From an uncultured Thiotrichaceae bacterium (GTDB taxonomy: Bacteria; Pseudomonadota; Gammaproteobacteria; Thiotrichales; Thiotrichaceae), in NCBI GenBank assembly GCA_937931765.1, contig CALHAO010000216.1:1-7259 (forward strand): a DNA stretch of 7,259 nucleotides, in the 5' to 3' direction. The notes under the pieces were generated by a model. The model was not told where the DNA came from. It made no database searches and saw only the letters and a list, made by a program, of their open reading frames with translations. This document shows, one piece after another, positions 1 to 5,234 of this stretch. Every line of letters begins with the position of its first letter. Within the stretch, counting starts at the first letter, position 1. The position numbers and the translations under genes were made by a program.

Positions 1-101
1 CCTACCATCAGTGGGTTGCTGATACCTTCTTGTTGAAGATAGGCGTTCAGTTCATCGATCAGCTTAGTGATCAGGTCTTCAAGGTTATAATTGTTGTCCA
101 T
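1..101 (-). CDS. pyrR: PyrR-family pyrimidine regulator / uracil phosphoribosyltransferase, N-terminal fragment
   Basis: Only the first 33 codons are present; the gene continues past the left edge. The translation begins MDNNYNLEDLITKLIDEL and reaches GISNPLMVG, which matches the helix and first strand at the start of the type I phosphoribosyltransferase fold in proteobacterial PyrR. The PRPP-binding loop lies outside the window. PyrR proteins convert uracil to UMP and, in some bacteria, regulate pyr genes by binding RNA; whether this one regulates cannot be judged. The ATG overlaps the end of ruvX by 17 bp and has an AGGA ribosome binding site at 110-113, 8 nt upstream, which supports this start. 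The assignment rests largely on the conserved order yqgE-ruvX-pyrR-pyrB-pyrC of pseudomonads. pyrB would be expected next, off the left edge. Confidence 0.75.
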   Translation of the reverse strand, partial: MDNNYNLEDLITKLIDELNAYLQQEGISNPLMV

Positions 102-519
102 GGGATTGTTCCTGCATCCAGTTCTCGAGAATGATCGCTGCGGCGAGCTGATCTATTTCTTCTTTGCGGATTTTGCGTTTACGGCCAGCCTGACGGGCAG
201 ACTTGAGGCGTTGTTCGGCTTCTCTGGAAGAAAGTTGTTCACTAGCCGTGTCTACCGGCAGACCGGTATGCTTTTCCAGAGCGTTACAAAAGCGGGTGAT
301 GGTTTTTTTCATCGAGCTATCTGAGCCATCCAACATGGATGGCATGCCGACAATGAGTTTTTCAGGCCGCCATTCATTGATTAACTTATCAATGCCTTGC
401 CAATCAGGTTGGCCATTTTTTGAATACAGTACGCAGACGGGTGTCGCCATACCTGTTAACAGATTAGCAATAGCAACACCGGTACGGTTGAGGCCAAAAT
501 CAAAACCAAGCACAGTCAT
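85..519 (-). CDS. ruvX: YqgF/RuvX family RNase H-fold protein (putative pre-16S rRNA nuclease / Holliday junction resolvase)
   Basis: At 144 aa this is close to the usual 135-150 aa of the YqgF family. YqgF proteins have an RNase H fold and are implicated in 16S rRNA 5'-end maturation; a RuvC-like resolvase role has also been proposed. Visible motifs are GFDFGLNRTG at residues 5-14 with the first metal-binding Asp at D7, IVGMPSMLDGS at 56-66, EQLSSREAE at 94-102, and IDQLAAAIILENW at 122-134 with the last acidic residue D123. The usual DERLT/S motif reads S93-E94-Q95-L96-S97-S98 here, so the glutamate is kept but the preceding Asp is Ser. No Shine-Dalgarno sequence is evident before the ATG, yet the conserved core begins at residue 4, so a later start is impossible. 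It lies 53 bp downstream of yqgE and overlaps pyrR. Confidence 0.93.
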   Translation of the reverse strand: MTVLGFDFGLNRTGVAIANLLTGMATPVCVLYSKNGQPDWQGIDKLINEWRPEKLIVGMPSMLDGSDSSMKKTITRFCNALEKHTGLPVDTASEQLSSREAEQRLKSARQAGRKRKIRKEEIDQLAAAIILENWMQEQSHGQQL

Positions 520-572
520 AAAAAATTAATCTACGTGATTATCAATGAAATAGAGTGAGGTATATCCCTGTA

Positions 573-1136
573 TCAGGCGTGTCCGGCTTCTGTAGTCAGC
601 AAGCGAACATCAACGCCAAGGGTTGCAGCAGCACCTTTCCAGCGGTGTGGATAAGGCATATCAAACAGGATGGCATTATCAGCAGGGCAGGTCAGCCAAG
701 TGTTTGACTTAATTTCTTCTTCCAGCTGACCAGGATTCCAGCCTGCACAGCCGAGTAATAAGATAAAACGTTCCGGGCCGCTACCATCGGCTAAATCAAC
801 CAGAATATCTTTGGAAGAGGTGATAGCGGTGTCAGCATCAATTTGCAGCGTACTGTCCCAGGTGCGATCAGTATTATGCAGCACAAAACCCTGTTCAGAC
901 TGTACAGGGCCACCACTCAGGGCAGTCTGTCCGGCGATACCGGGGTCTGTGACTTCAATACCCAGCTGAGCGAGTAACTCACCTACCGTCAATTCTAACG
1001 GGCGATTAATCACCACACCAAAGGCACCTTGTTCATCATGTTGACAGACAAGTGTGACGGCATGATTAAAATAATCACCCTGCATACCAGGCATGGCAAT
1101 CAGCAAATTATTACTTAGTGTTGAAATCGCTTCCAT
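573..1136 (-). CDS. yqgE: YqgE/AlgH family protein (DUF179)
   Basis: The 187-aa product has the same length as E. coli YqgE. Family hallmarks run along the whole protein: LLIAMPGM at 11-18, FNHAVTLVCQH at 23-33, GAFGVVINRP at 37-46, SGGPVQSEQGFVLH at 74-87, and LLGCAGWNPGQLEEEI at 127-142 followed by N145-W147. The biochemical function is unknown; in Pseudomonas aeruginosa the orthologue AlgH was linked to alginate regulation. No signal peptide is seen, so it should be cytoplasmic. The ATG is 6 bp after the tonB stop without a clear Shine-Dalgarno sequence, which suggests translational coupling to tonB. The adjacency yqgE-ruvX is very widely conserved in gammaproteobacteria, which makes the assignment firm. 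Confidence 0.95.
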   Translation of the reverse strand: MEAISTLSNNLLIAMPGMQGDYFNHAVTLVCQHDEQGAFGVVINRPLELTVGELLAQLGIEVTDPGIAGQTALSGGPVQSEQGFVLHNTDRTWDSTLQIDADTAITSSKDILVDLADGSGPERFILLLGCAGWNPGQLEEEIKSNTWLTCPADNAILFDMPYPHRWKGAAATLGVDVRLLTTEAGHA

Positions 1137-1142
1137 ATAAAT

Positions 1143-2024
1143 TTATTCAGTGTCCAAGGTGCCGCTGTGGAAAATCCAGGTGCGGGTGATGTTCAGCTGA
1201 TCCCATTTCTCGCGAATTTCTCGGGGCAGTGGCGGATAAGGTGAGGCGAGTTTAACGATACGCAGCGCAGCCTTATCCAATAGGTTGAACCCTGATGATA
1301 CACCAATCTGTATATCCATGACATGACCACTGTGATTCAGAGTGGCGTTCAGGATCAACTTGCCGCTCATATTGCGCCGGATAGCTTCGCTCGGGAAGTT
1401 GATATTACCGATGCGTTCGATCTTTTTTACCCAAGAGTCGATATAAGCGGCTTCCACCGAACTTTTAGCGCTTACTGAGTCAATAAAGTGAATGCGTGGC
1501 CGCCGGGCATACAAGGCTTCAGCTTCATCGACTTCAGCCAGCAGCCGGGCAATTTCCTGTGTCTGGTCGGAAGGTGTTTCTGCGATTGGCACCGCATCTT
1601 TATCCGGCTGTTCCGGTGCTTTATCGATGCGCTTAAAGGTTTCGCCTTTGGTAGTGAGCAATTGCGGCTGCAGTTTCGGGTTATTTTCCGGCATCGCTTC
1701 AACGGATTTCAGTGGTGATTCACCATCCTGCGCATTGGGTTCCATTGAAGCCAGTGGACTGCGCGGGCGGTTTGTCTGGTCTGAACTACCGCTGGCTTGC
1801 TGGTTCGCCTGAGCAATAAACTGAGCCTGATCCGGTGCGGTTTCGCTGTGTGTTTGCACCAGTGTCACGTCCAATACCGGCGGTATATTGAATTTGGGCA
1901 TGAGTTCCGGGGCAAAAGAAACACCCAGAATCAGCGCAGCGTGAAGCAGCAAGGCAACAGGTAGTGTCTTAGCTAGTGGCAAGTGATTGGAGGTGTATGC
2001 CTCATTCATATCTAGTGTGTGCAT
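1143..2024 (-). CDS. tonB: TonB-family energy transducer
   Basis: The 293-aa protein has TonB architecture. A short cytoplasmic N-terminus is followed by one membrane anchor at about 20-39 (LPVALLLHAALILGVSF), a long polar periplasmic linker at about 55-190 rich in Q, E, P and S, and a C-terminal domain at about 195-290. The last contains YIDSWVKKIERIGNINFP and GKLILNATLNHSGHVMDIQI and ends in ITRTWIFH, typical of the pseudomonad TonB3-like group. TonB couples the proton motive force of ExbB-ExbD to outer-membrane receptors, but no exbBD genes are in the window. TonB3 of P. aeruginosa sits in the same operon position and has been tied to twitching motility rather than iron uptake. The linker lacks long EP/KP repeats. 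The anchor keeps H28 but has Ala at 24, where E. coli TonB has Ser16 of the SxxxH motif. Met6 is a possible alternative start; neither start has a strong ribosome binding site. Confidence 0.88.
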   Translation of the reverse strand: MHTLDMNEAYTSNHLPLAKTLPVALLLHAALILGVSFAPELMPKFNIPPVLDVTLVQTHSETAPDQAQFIAQANQQASGSSDQTNRPRSPLASMEPNAQDGESPLKSVEAMPENNPKLQPQLLTTKGETFKRIDKAPEQPDKDAVPIAETPSDQTQEIARLLAEVDEAEALYARRPRIHFIDSVSAKSSVEAAYIDSWVKKIERIGNINFPSEAIRRNMSGKLILNATLNHSGHVMDIQIGVSSGFNLLDKAALRIVKLASPYPPLPREIREKWDQLNITRTWIFHSGTLDTE

Positions 2025-2045
2025 AGAGCCTGGAATTATTTATCT

Positions 2046-2051
2046 ATTATA
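2046..2051 (-). promoter_or_regulatory. Possible -10 element for the tonB operon
   Basis: Read on the minus strand this is a perfect TATAAT, about 22 nt upstream of the tonB ATG. At 17 bp further upstream there is only an AT-rich TATATA with no real likeness to TTGACA, and no extended -10 TG. It would give a leader of about 15 nt. The surrounding DNA is AT-rich, so a chance match is possible. Confidence 0.28.
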
Positions 2052-2162
2052 TGGCAACAGCTTGATTTTATATATTTCTAATACGGTTATATTAGCGCTA
2101 ACCGGCTACCCAAGCATCCCCTAGTGACAAGAATGCCTGAATGACCGGAACAGAAGATGAAT

Positions 2163-2206
2163 ATAAGTACGCATGCAGACGTTAAAACACCTGGCATGCT
2201 ACTTAT
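2163..2206. repeat. Imperfect inverted repeat (long hairpin) between the lipoprotein gene and tonB
   Basis: The arms are 2163-2176 (ATAAGTA, bulged C, GCATGC) and 2194-2206 (GCATGC, TACTTAT). They pair as 13 bp with one bulged base around a 17-nt loop. The repeat starts 17 bp beyond the lipoprotein stop codon, where a terminator for that gene would be expected. No T-run follows the arm on either strand, so it is not a canonical intrinsic terminator. It may be a 3' stabilising hairpin or a weak terminator. Nothing else recognisable is seen in the 199-bp intergenic stretch 2025-2223 apart from the -10-like hexamer near tonB. Confidence 0.5.
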
Positions 2207-2223
2207 CAGCTTGTTGTGGCGGT

Positions 2224-2508
2224 TTATTCAGTTTTCTCAGCCTTGTCATCAGCGGGTGCTTGCTCAGTGGTTTGAGCTGCGTCATCAGCGGGTGCTTGCT
2301 CAGTAGTTTGAGCTGCGTCATCAGCAGGTGCTTGTTCAGTGGTCTGAGCTGCGTCATCAGCGGGTGCTTGTTCTGTCATTTGAGTCGTGTCAGCTGCAGG
2401 TGCTGCCTGATCAGCGGCAGGAGCTGCTGCTTGGTCTTCTTGCGGACTACAGGCTGTCAGAAATAAACCAAAAACGGCGATGGCTATTATTTTCTTAGAT
2501 ACTTCCAT
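2224..2508 (-). CDS. Small repeat-containing predicted lipoprotein
   Basis: The 94-aa product starts with a lipoprotein signal peptide: MEVSKK, a hydrophobic core at 7-17, and lipobox LTAC at 17-20. The predicted lipidated residue is C20 and Ser follows at +2, which by the E. coli rule would favour the outer membrane. The mature part of about 75 aa is low complexity and acidic: an Ala/Gln/Asp/Pro-rich lead, then four tandem copies of a 12-residue unit TEQAPADDAAQT, the last ending in ADDKAEKTE. It contains no aromatic residue or globular domain, so it probably forms a disordered tether or spacer at the cell surface. I cannot assign a function. The ribosome binding site GAGG lies about 8 nt before the ATG and a good sigma70 promoter sits upstream, so the gene is likely expressed. 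It is not part of the conserved tonB operon and takes the place where gshB would be expected. Confidence 0.82.
   Translation of the reverse strand: MEVSKKIIAIAVFGLFLTACSPQEDQAAAPAADQAAPAADTTQMTEQAPADDAAQTTEQAPADDAAQTTEQAPADDAAQTTEQAPADDKAEKTE
2245..2388 (-). repeat. Four tandem 36-bp repeats inside the lipoprotein gene
   Basis: The units are 2245-2280, 2281-2316, 2317-2352 and 2353-2388. Units 1 and 2 differ at one position (GTGG versus GTAG), unit 3 at a few positions, and unit 4 diverges in its second half. Each unit is exactly 12 codons, so gain or loss of a copy keeps the reading frame. Near identity at the DNA level suggests recent slippage or recombination rather than only protein-level selection. 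Confidence 0.95.
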
Positions 2509-2547
2509 GATCTTTCCCTCATTGTATTAAACAGAATTGTCCTACTG

Positions 2548-2576
2548 GGTATAGGATCGCCTATGATGCTTGTCAA
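2548..2576 (-). promoter_or_regulatory. Sigma70 promoter for the lipoprotein gene
   Basis: On the minus strand a perfect -35 TTGACA (2571-2576) is followed by a 17-bp spacer and TATACC (2548-2553), which matches the -10 consensus at 4 of 6 positions. Transcription would start near 2541, giving a leader of roughly 33 nt that includes the GAGG ribosome binding site. This is the best promoter match in the window. Confidence 0.65.
2551..2564. promoter_or_regulatory. Possible operator: small palindrome in the divergent promoter region
   Basis: ATAGG-ATCG-CCTAT is an inverted repeat with 5-bp arms and a 4-bp centre. It overlaps the -10 and spacer of the lipoprotein promoter. A -10-like TATGAT on the plus strand (2562-2567) overlaps its right arm and could serve the divergent DUF2452 gene; its best -35 (TTGTCC, 2537-2542) is 19 bp away. 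The palindrome is short and may be chance. Confidence 0.2.
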
Positions 2577-2598
2577 ATAGAAAAAAGGTATTAAATTA

Positions 2599-3189
2599 GT
2601 GAATGACTTCAATAAAGCAACGACCAAAGCACCTAACCCACAAGGCAAGGGACTGGTGCCTGTATTAGCCGCATTATCGGCTGCAAATTACCAAAGCACT
2701 GCTTTACCCAAACAGGTTGAGCAAATTGCCAGTGAGCTGTTCACTTCAATGTTCGTGTTAGAAAGCAGTTTTGGTTTTAAGCCGGTGCAGGGGAAAGCCT
2801 ACTGGCTGTACCGTGCAAATAATCGCTATAAATTATCGCTGTTATCGCCGCAGCAGTGGAGCGCTGCTGTTTTTGGTGATGTTATCGGGCAATGTGTTTT
2901 GCATGAAGATCTGACCTGGACACTTGAGCTGAGTGATGAGGCGGTGAACGATGCTGAGTTTATGGCTTATATTGCGGAACGCCGTCGCCTGTTTGGTGAA
3001 GAGCTTCAGGGGGCGGACAGTGTGGATGACTTGTTGCCGGTCTTTCAGGAGTCATTGCCTTTTTATCAGCGGGTGTTTGCTTCAGCAATGGCCGGTTCGT
3101 TAGGTCGTTCGATGCAGTTGTCGGGGATTAAAGGGCTAAGCTATGAACAGGCGCGAGGCTTGTTAACAGCCGATGCAGGTGAGCCTTAA
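2599..3189 (+). CDS. DUF2452 domain-containing protein
   Basis: The 196-aa protein has no signal peptide or membrane segment. I recognise the DUF2452 pattern: NPQGKGLVPVLAAL at 13-26, a helix with IASEL near 43-47, then the core GKAYWLYRANNRYKLSLLSP at 65-84 with QQW at 85-87, and LTWTLE at 105-110. The remainder, with ERRRLFGEEL at 127-136 and a short helical tail, is not diagnostic. The function of the family is unknown. The start is GTG with AAGG at 2586-2589, about 10 nt upstream. The next in-frame ATG is codon 51, which would delete the conserved NPQGKG motif, so GTG is preferred. It stands alone between a divergent lipoprotein gene and a strong terminator, so it is probably monocistronic. 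Confidence 0.8.
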   Translation: MNDFNKATTKAPNPQGKGLVPVLAALSAANYQSTALPKQVEQIASELFTSMFVLESSFGFKPVQGKAYWLYRANNRYKLSLLSPQQWSAAVFGDVIGQCVLHEDLTWTLELSDEAVNDAEFMAYIAERRRLFGEELQGADSVDDLLPVFQESLPFYQRVFASAMAGSLGRSMQLSGIKGLSYEQARGLLTADAGEP

Positions 3190-3224
3190 AATAGTTGGCT
3201 ATACTGTAAAGCCAACTATTTTTA
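3188..3224. terminator. Bidirectional intrinsic terminator between the DUF2452 gene and dodecin
   Basis: A perfect 13-bp stem (3188-3200 with 3210-3222) encloses a 9-nt loop. On the plus strand the stem runs into TTTTT and an AT-rich tail; on the minus strand the other arm ends in TTTT. The left arm begins inside the DUF2452 stop codon, and the dodecin stop lies 16 bp to the right, so both convergent genes can use it. Confidence 0.92.
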
Positions 3225-3239
3225 TAAGTTTATTCAGGC

Positions 3240-3440
3240 TTATTTAAGTACAAATGTAAGTTTTAGTCTTACGTCGTATCCAGTGACTTCGCCGTCTTTT
3301 ACACGTACAGATTGATCGGCAACCCATGCACTTTCAATGTTTTGCACGGTTTTGCTGGCACGTTCAATGCCTTTCTTGATTGCGTCGTCAAAACTTTTTT
3401 TAGAAGACGATGTGATCTCGGTAACTTTAGCTACGCTCAT
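3240..3440 (-). CDS. Dodecin family flavin-binding protein
   Basis: The 66-aa product begins MSVAKVTEITSSSKKSFDDA and fits the dodecin family (usually 65-75 aa). Features are the first beta strand, the helix DDAIKKGIERASKTVQNI at 18-35, then AWV at 38-40 with the Trp expected to stack on flavin, DQSVRVKDGEVTGYDVRL at 42-59 and the closing strand KLTFVLK. Dodecins assemble into hollow dodecamers that store or sequester riboflavin, FMN or FAD. The frame stays open upstream to 3566, but the true start is the ATG at 3440: a strong AAGGAG precedes it and the family alignment begins there. It is divergent from speE across a 129-bp gap (3441-3569) and convergent with the DUF2452 gene. I found no convincing promoter for it. 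Confidence 0.92.
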   Translation of the reverse strand: MSVAKVTEITSSSKKSFDDAIKKGIERASKTVQNIESAWVADQSVRVKDGEVTGYDVRLKLTFVLK

Positions 3441-3449
3441 ATGATAAAT

Positions 3450-3455
3450 CTCCTT
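3450..3455 (-). promoter_or_regulatory. Ribosome binding site that fixes the dodecin start
   Basis: On the minus strand this reads AAGGAG, 9 nt upstream of the ATG at 3438-3440. It shows that the 42 upstream codons of the open frame are not translated as part of dodecin. Confidence 0.85.
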
Positions 3456-3569
3456 ATCAGTGGTTATTTTAATAATTTTGCCCACTAACTTTAGATGAAG
3501 TTGCTGTTGGAAAACAAGTGGTTTATGGGCATCATAGGCTTTTTTGCACCGAAATTGAGCTAACATCCT

Positions 3570-4427
3570 ATGAATGCAACCCCTAACTGGTTCACCGAAT
3601 TATCGGATGCGGGTACCATCTTTGGTCTTGAGTTGACTGAAGCTGCCTGTGTTTATTCTGAACAAACACCTTTCCAGAAGTTGGAAGTATTTGATACCAA
3701 AACCTTCGGTAAATTAATGACTTTAGACGGCTGTACTATGGTCACCAGTCGCGACAACTTTGTTTACCACGAAATGATGGCGCATCCGGTGCTGTTCAGT
3801 CATCCGTCACCAAAGCGGGTTTGCATTATTGGTGGTGGTGATTGCGGTACTTTGAAAGAGGTGTTACGTCACCCCGAAGTCGAAGCGGCAATTCAGATTG
3901 ATATTGATGAGCGGGTCACACGGGTGAGTGAGCAGTATTTTCCGGAGCTGTGTGAGTCGAATAATGATCCGCGTGCCACGCTGGCTTTTGAAGACGGTAT
4001 TAAGTGGATACAGGATGCCGAGCCGGGTTCGTTGGATGTGCTGATTGTTGATAGCACCGATCCGGTCGGGCCGGGAGCCGTTTTGTACAGTGAGGCATTT
4101 TTCCAGAGTTGTTGGCGAGCACTGGGGGAAGACGGCTTGTTGGTGCAGCAAAGTGAGTCGCCGCTGGTACACGCTGAGAAAATTATCAAGCCAATGCACG
4201 ACACGATGCGCAGTGCCGGATTTACGCATATCCAGTTACATCAGTTTCCACTGGTGAGTTATCCGACAGGGTGGTGGAGTTGCAGCATTGCTGCAAAGCA
4301 GGGTGAAGTAATGTTTGAGCGTGAACAGACTGCTGAAAGTTTAGATTTTCCAACACAATATTATAATGCAGCTATTCATCGTGGCAGCATGGCGTTGCCA
4401 CAATTTATGATTGATTTGTTGAAATAA
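3570..4427 (+). CDS. speE: Spermidine synthase (polyamine aminopropyltransferase)
   Basis: SpeE transfers the aminopropyl group of decarboxylated S-adenosylmethionine to putrescine, giving spermidine and methylthioadenosine in the cytoplasm. The 285-aa length equals the family norm (E. coli 288). An N-terminal beta-strand domain (about 1-65) contains FQKLEVFDTKTFGKLMTLDG. YHEMMAHP at 66-73 follows, then the Rossmann-like domain with IIGGGDCGTLKEVLRH at 86-101, acidic D111 and D113 for ligand ribose binding, EDGIKW at 141-146, DSTDPVGPG at 161-169 with catalytic D161, QSESP at 194-198 and YPTGWWS at 231-237. GGGDCG rather than GGGDGG/A is usual in the pseudomonad-type subgroup. The ATG has only a weak upstream GAG. 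No speD or speA/C is adjacent. Tag follows after 26 bp and is probably cotranscribed. Confidence 0.96.
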   Translation: MNATPNWFTELSDAGTIFGLELTEAACVYSEQTPFQKLEVFDTKTFGKLMTLDGCTMVTSRDNFVYHEMMAHPVLFSHPSPKRVCIIGGGDCGTLKEVLRHPEVEAAIQIDIDERVTRVSEQYFPELCESNNDPRATLAFEDGIKWIQDAEPGSLDVLIVDSTDPVGPGAVLYSEAFFQSCWRALGEDGLLVQQSESPLVHAEKIIKPMHDTMRSAGFTHIQLHQFPLVSYPTGWWSCSIAAKQGEVMFEREQTAESLDFPTQYYNAAIHRGSMALPQFMIDLLK

Positions 4428-4453
4428 TGAATCAATCGAACTAGGGAGTTGTC

Positions 4454-5035
4454 ATGCTGCAGGTCAGTGAGGATGGGAAAAAACGTTGTTTTGGTGGTGA
4501 GGCTGGTAAGGAATTTTATGCCAAATACCATGATGAGCAATGGGGCAAGCCGGAGCATGACGACCAGCATTTATTTGAGATGTTGATTCTGGAAGGTGCG
4601 CAAGCAGGACTAAGTTGGGAAACTATTCTGAAAAAGCGTGCAGGTTATCAAGCCGTTTTCCATCAGTTTGATCCGGTAAAAGTCGCAGCAATGACGGATG
4701 AGGAATTGGAGGCGTGTTTATTAAATCCGGCAATCGTGCGGAATCGTTTAAAGGTATTTTCAGCACGTAAAAATGCGATTATTTTTTTAAAAATACAACA
4801 GGAGTTTGGCAGCTTCGATAGTTATTTGTGGCAGTTTGTTGACGGCCAGCCTGTTATTAATCAACGGGCGGAATTTAAAGACGTTCCGGCAACGACCCCG
4901 GTCAGCGATGTTTTATCAAAAGACCTGAAAAAGCGTGGCATGACCTTTGTGGGTTCCACGATTATGTATGCCTTTATGCAGGCGGTCGGCATGGTTGACG
5001 ACCACCTGGCTGATTGTTGGTGCCGCACGGGTTGA
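4454..5035 (+). CDS. tag: DNA-3-methyladenine glycosylase I
   Basis: This 193-aa protein excises 3-methyladenine from alkylated DNA as the first step of base excision repair. It matches E. coli Tag (187 aa) end to end: RC at 11-12, YHDEQWGKPEHDD at 25-37, LFEMLILEGAQAGLSWETIL at 40-59, FHQFDPVKVAAM at 69-80, SKDLKKRGMTFVG at 155-167 and VDDH at 181-184. The zinc ligands are C12, H26, H184 and C188, and the catalytic glutamate corresponds to E47. The stretch between C12 and H26 is one residue longer than in E. coli and contains no Trp, so the equivalent of E. coli Trp6 is missing. A strong AGGGAG at 4443-4448 sits 5 nt before the ATG. The gene starts 26 bp after speE, so the two are likely one transcript. 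It converges on a small ORF at its 3' end. Confidence 0.96.
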   Translation: MLQVSEDGKKRCFGGEAGKEFYAKYHDEQWGKPEHDDQHLFEMLILEGAQAGLSWETILKKRAGYQAVFHQFDPVKVAAMTDEELEACLLNPAIVRNRLKVFSARKNAIIFLKIQQEFGSFDSYLWQFVDGQPVINQRAEFKDVPATTPVSDVLSKDLKKRGMTFVGSTIMYAFMQAVGMVDDHLADCWCRTG

Positions 5036-5061
5036 GATGGTTTCTTCCGTTTTTCAACCCG
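5028..5061. repeat. Inverted repeat at the convergent end of tag
   Basis: CGGGTTGA (5028-5035) and TCAACCCG (5054-5061) are perfect 8-bp arms around an 18-nt loop. The left arm ends with the tag stop codon and the right arm ends 5 bp before the stop of the minus-strand small ORF. There is no T-run after the arm on either strand, so a terminator role is weakly supported. Confidence 0.45.
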
Positions 5062-5066
5062 CTGTG

Positions 5067-5216
5067 TTAGTCGTAACTCATACCAACGACCCGCTCAATT
5101 TCCGGATCATGGATACGGATTGGGTAGTCTTTGGGGTCGAATGGTTGTGCTTCATTAATTTCATCTTCATGATCCGTTTCATGTTGAACGGTTGTAGTAT
5201 CCTGAGGGTCACTCAT
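5067..5216 (-). CDS. Hypothetical acidic small protein (49 aa)
   Basis: This short ORF starts MSDPQDTTTVQHETDHEDE and ends PEIERVVGMSYD. The N-terminal half is polar and acidic, probably disordered. The C-terminal half has a Pro/Asp-rich segment (FDPKDYPIRIHDPEIE) that looks less like low complexity. There is no signal peptide, membrane segment or cysteine. The main support is an exceptional ribosome binding site, AGGAGAGG at 5227-5234, ending 10 nt before the ATG, plus its placement in a gap between tag and an AT-rich region and its convergence with tag (31-bp gap). I do not recognise a family. No clear promoter was found in the AT-rich DNA upstream. A chance ORF is possible but unlikely given the ribosome binding site. 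Confidence 0.62.
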   Translation of the reverse strand: MSDPQDTTTVQHETDHEDEINEAQPFDPKDYPIRIHDPEIERVVGMSYD

Positions 5217-5234
5217 AGCGGATTTTCCTCTCCT

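Noticed and set aside
536..546. Fur-box-like GATAAT half-site upstream of ruvX
   Set aside because: Only a single hexamer is present, without the repeated units of a Fur box, and it lies inside an operon gap.
2173..2466. Open frame on the plus strand opposite the lipoprotein, with a repeated Cys/Ser/Leu-rich product
   Set aside because: It is the antisense shadow of the 36-bp repeats, which stay open on both strands because the unit is a multiple of three. It has no family signature, and the minus-strand gene has the lipobox, ribosome binding site and promoter.
3501..3529. TTGCTG-17 bp-TATGGG as a speE promoter
   Set aside because: Both hexamers match the consensus at only about half of the positions, no better than chance in this AT-rich gap.
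3441..3566. N-terminal extension of dodecin by 42 residues
   Set aside because: The AAGGAG site and the family start both place the beginning at 3440, and the extension has no domain or signal peptide.
3834..3851. GGGDCG in SpeE as a defective cofactor loop
   Set aside because: The Cys variant is usual in pseudomonad-type spermidine synthases, and all other ligand and catalytic residues are present.
5028..5061. Inverted repeat at the tag end as a proper intrinsic terminator
   Set aside because: The stem is only 8 bp, the loop is 18 nt and no T-tract follows on either strand, so I list it only as a repeat.
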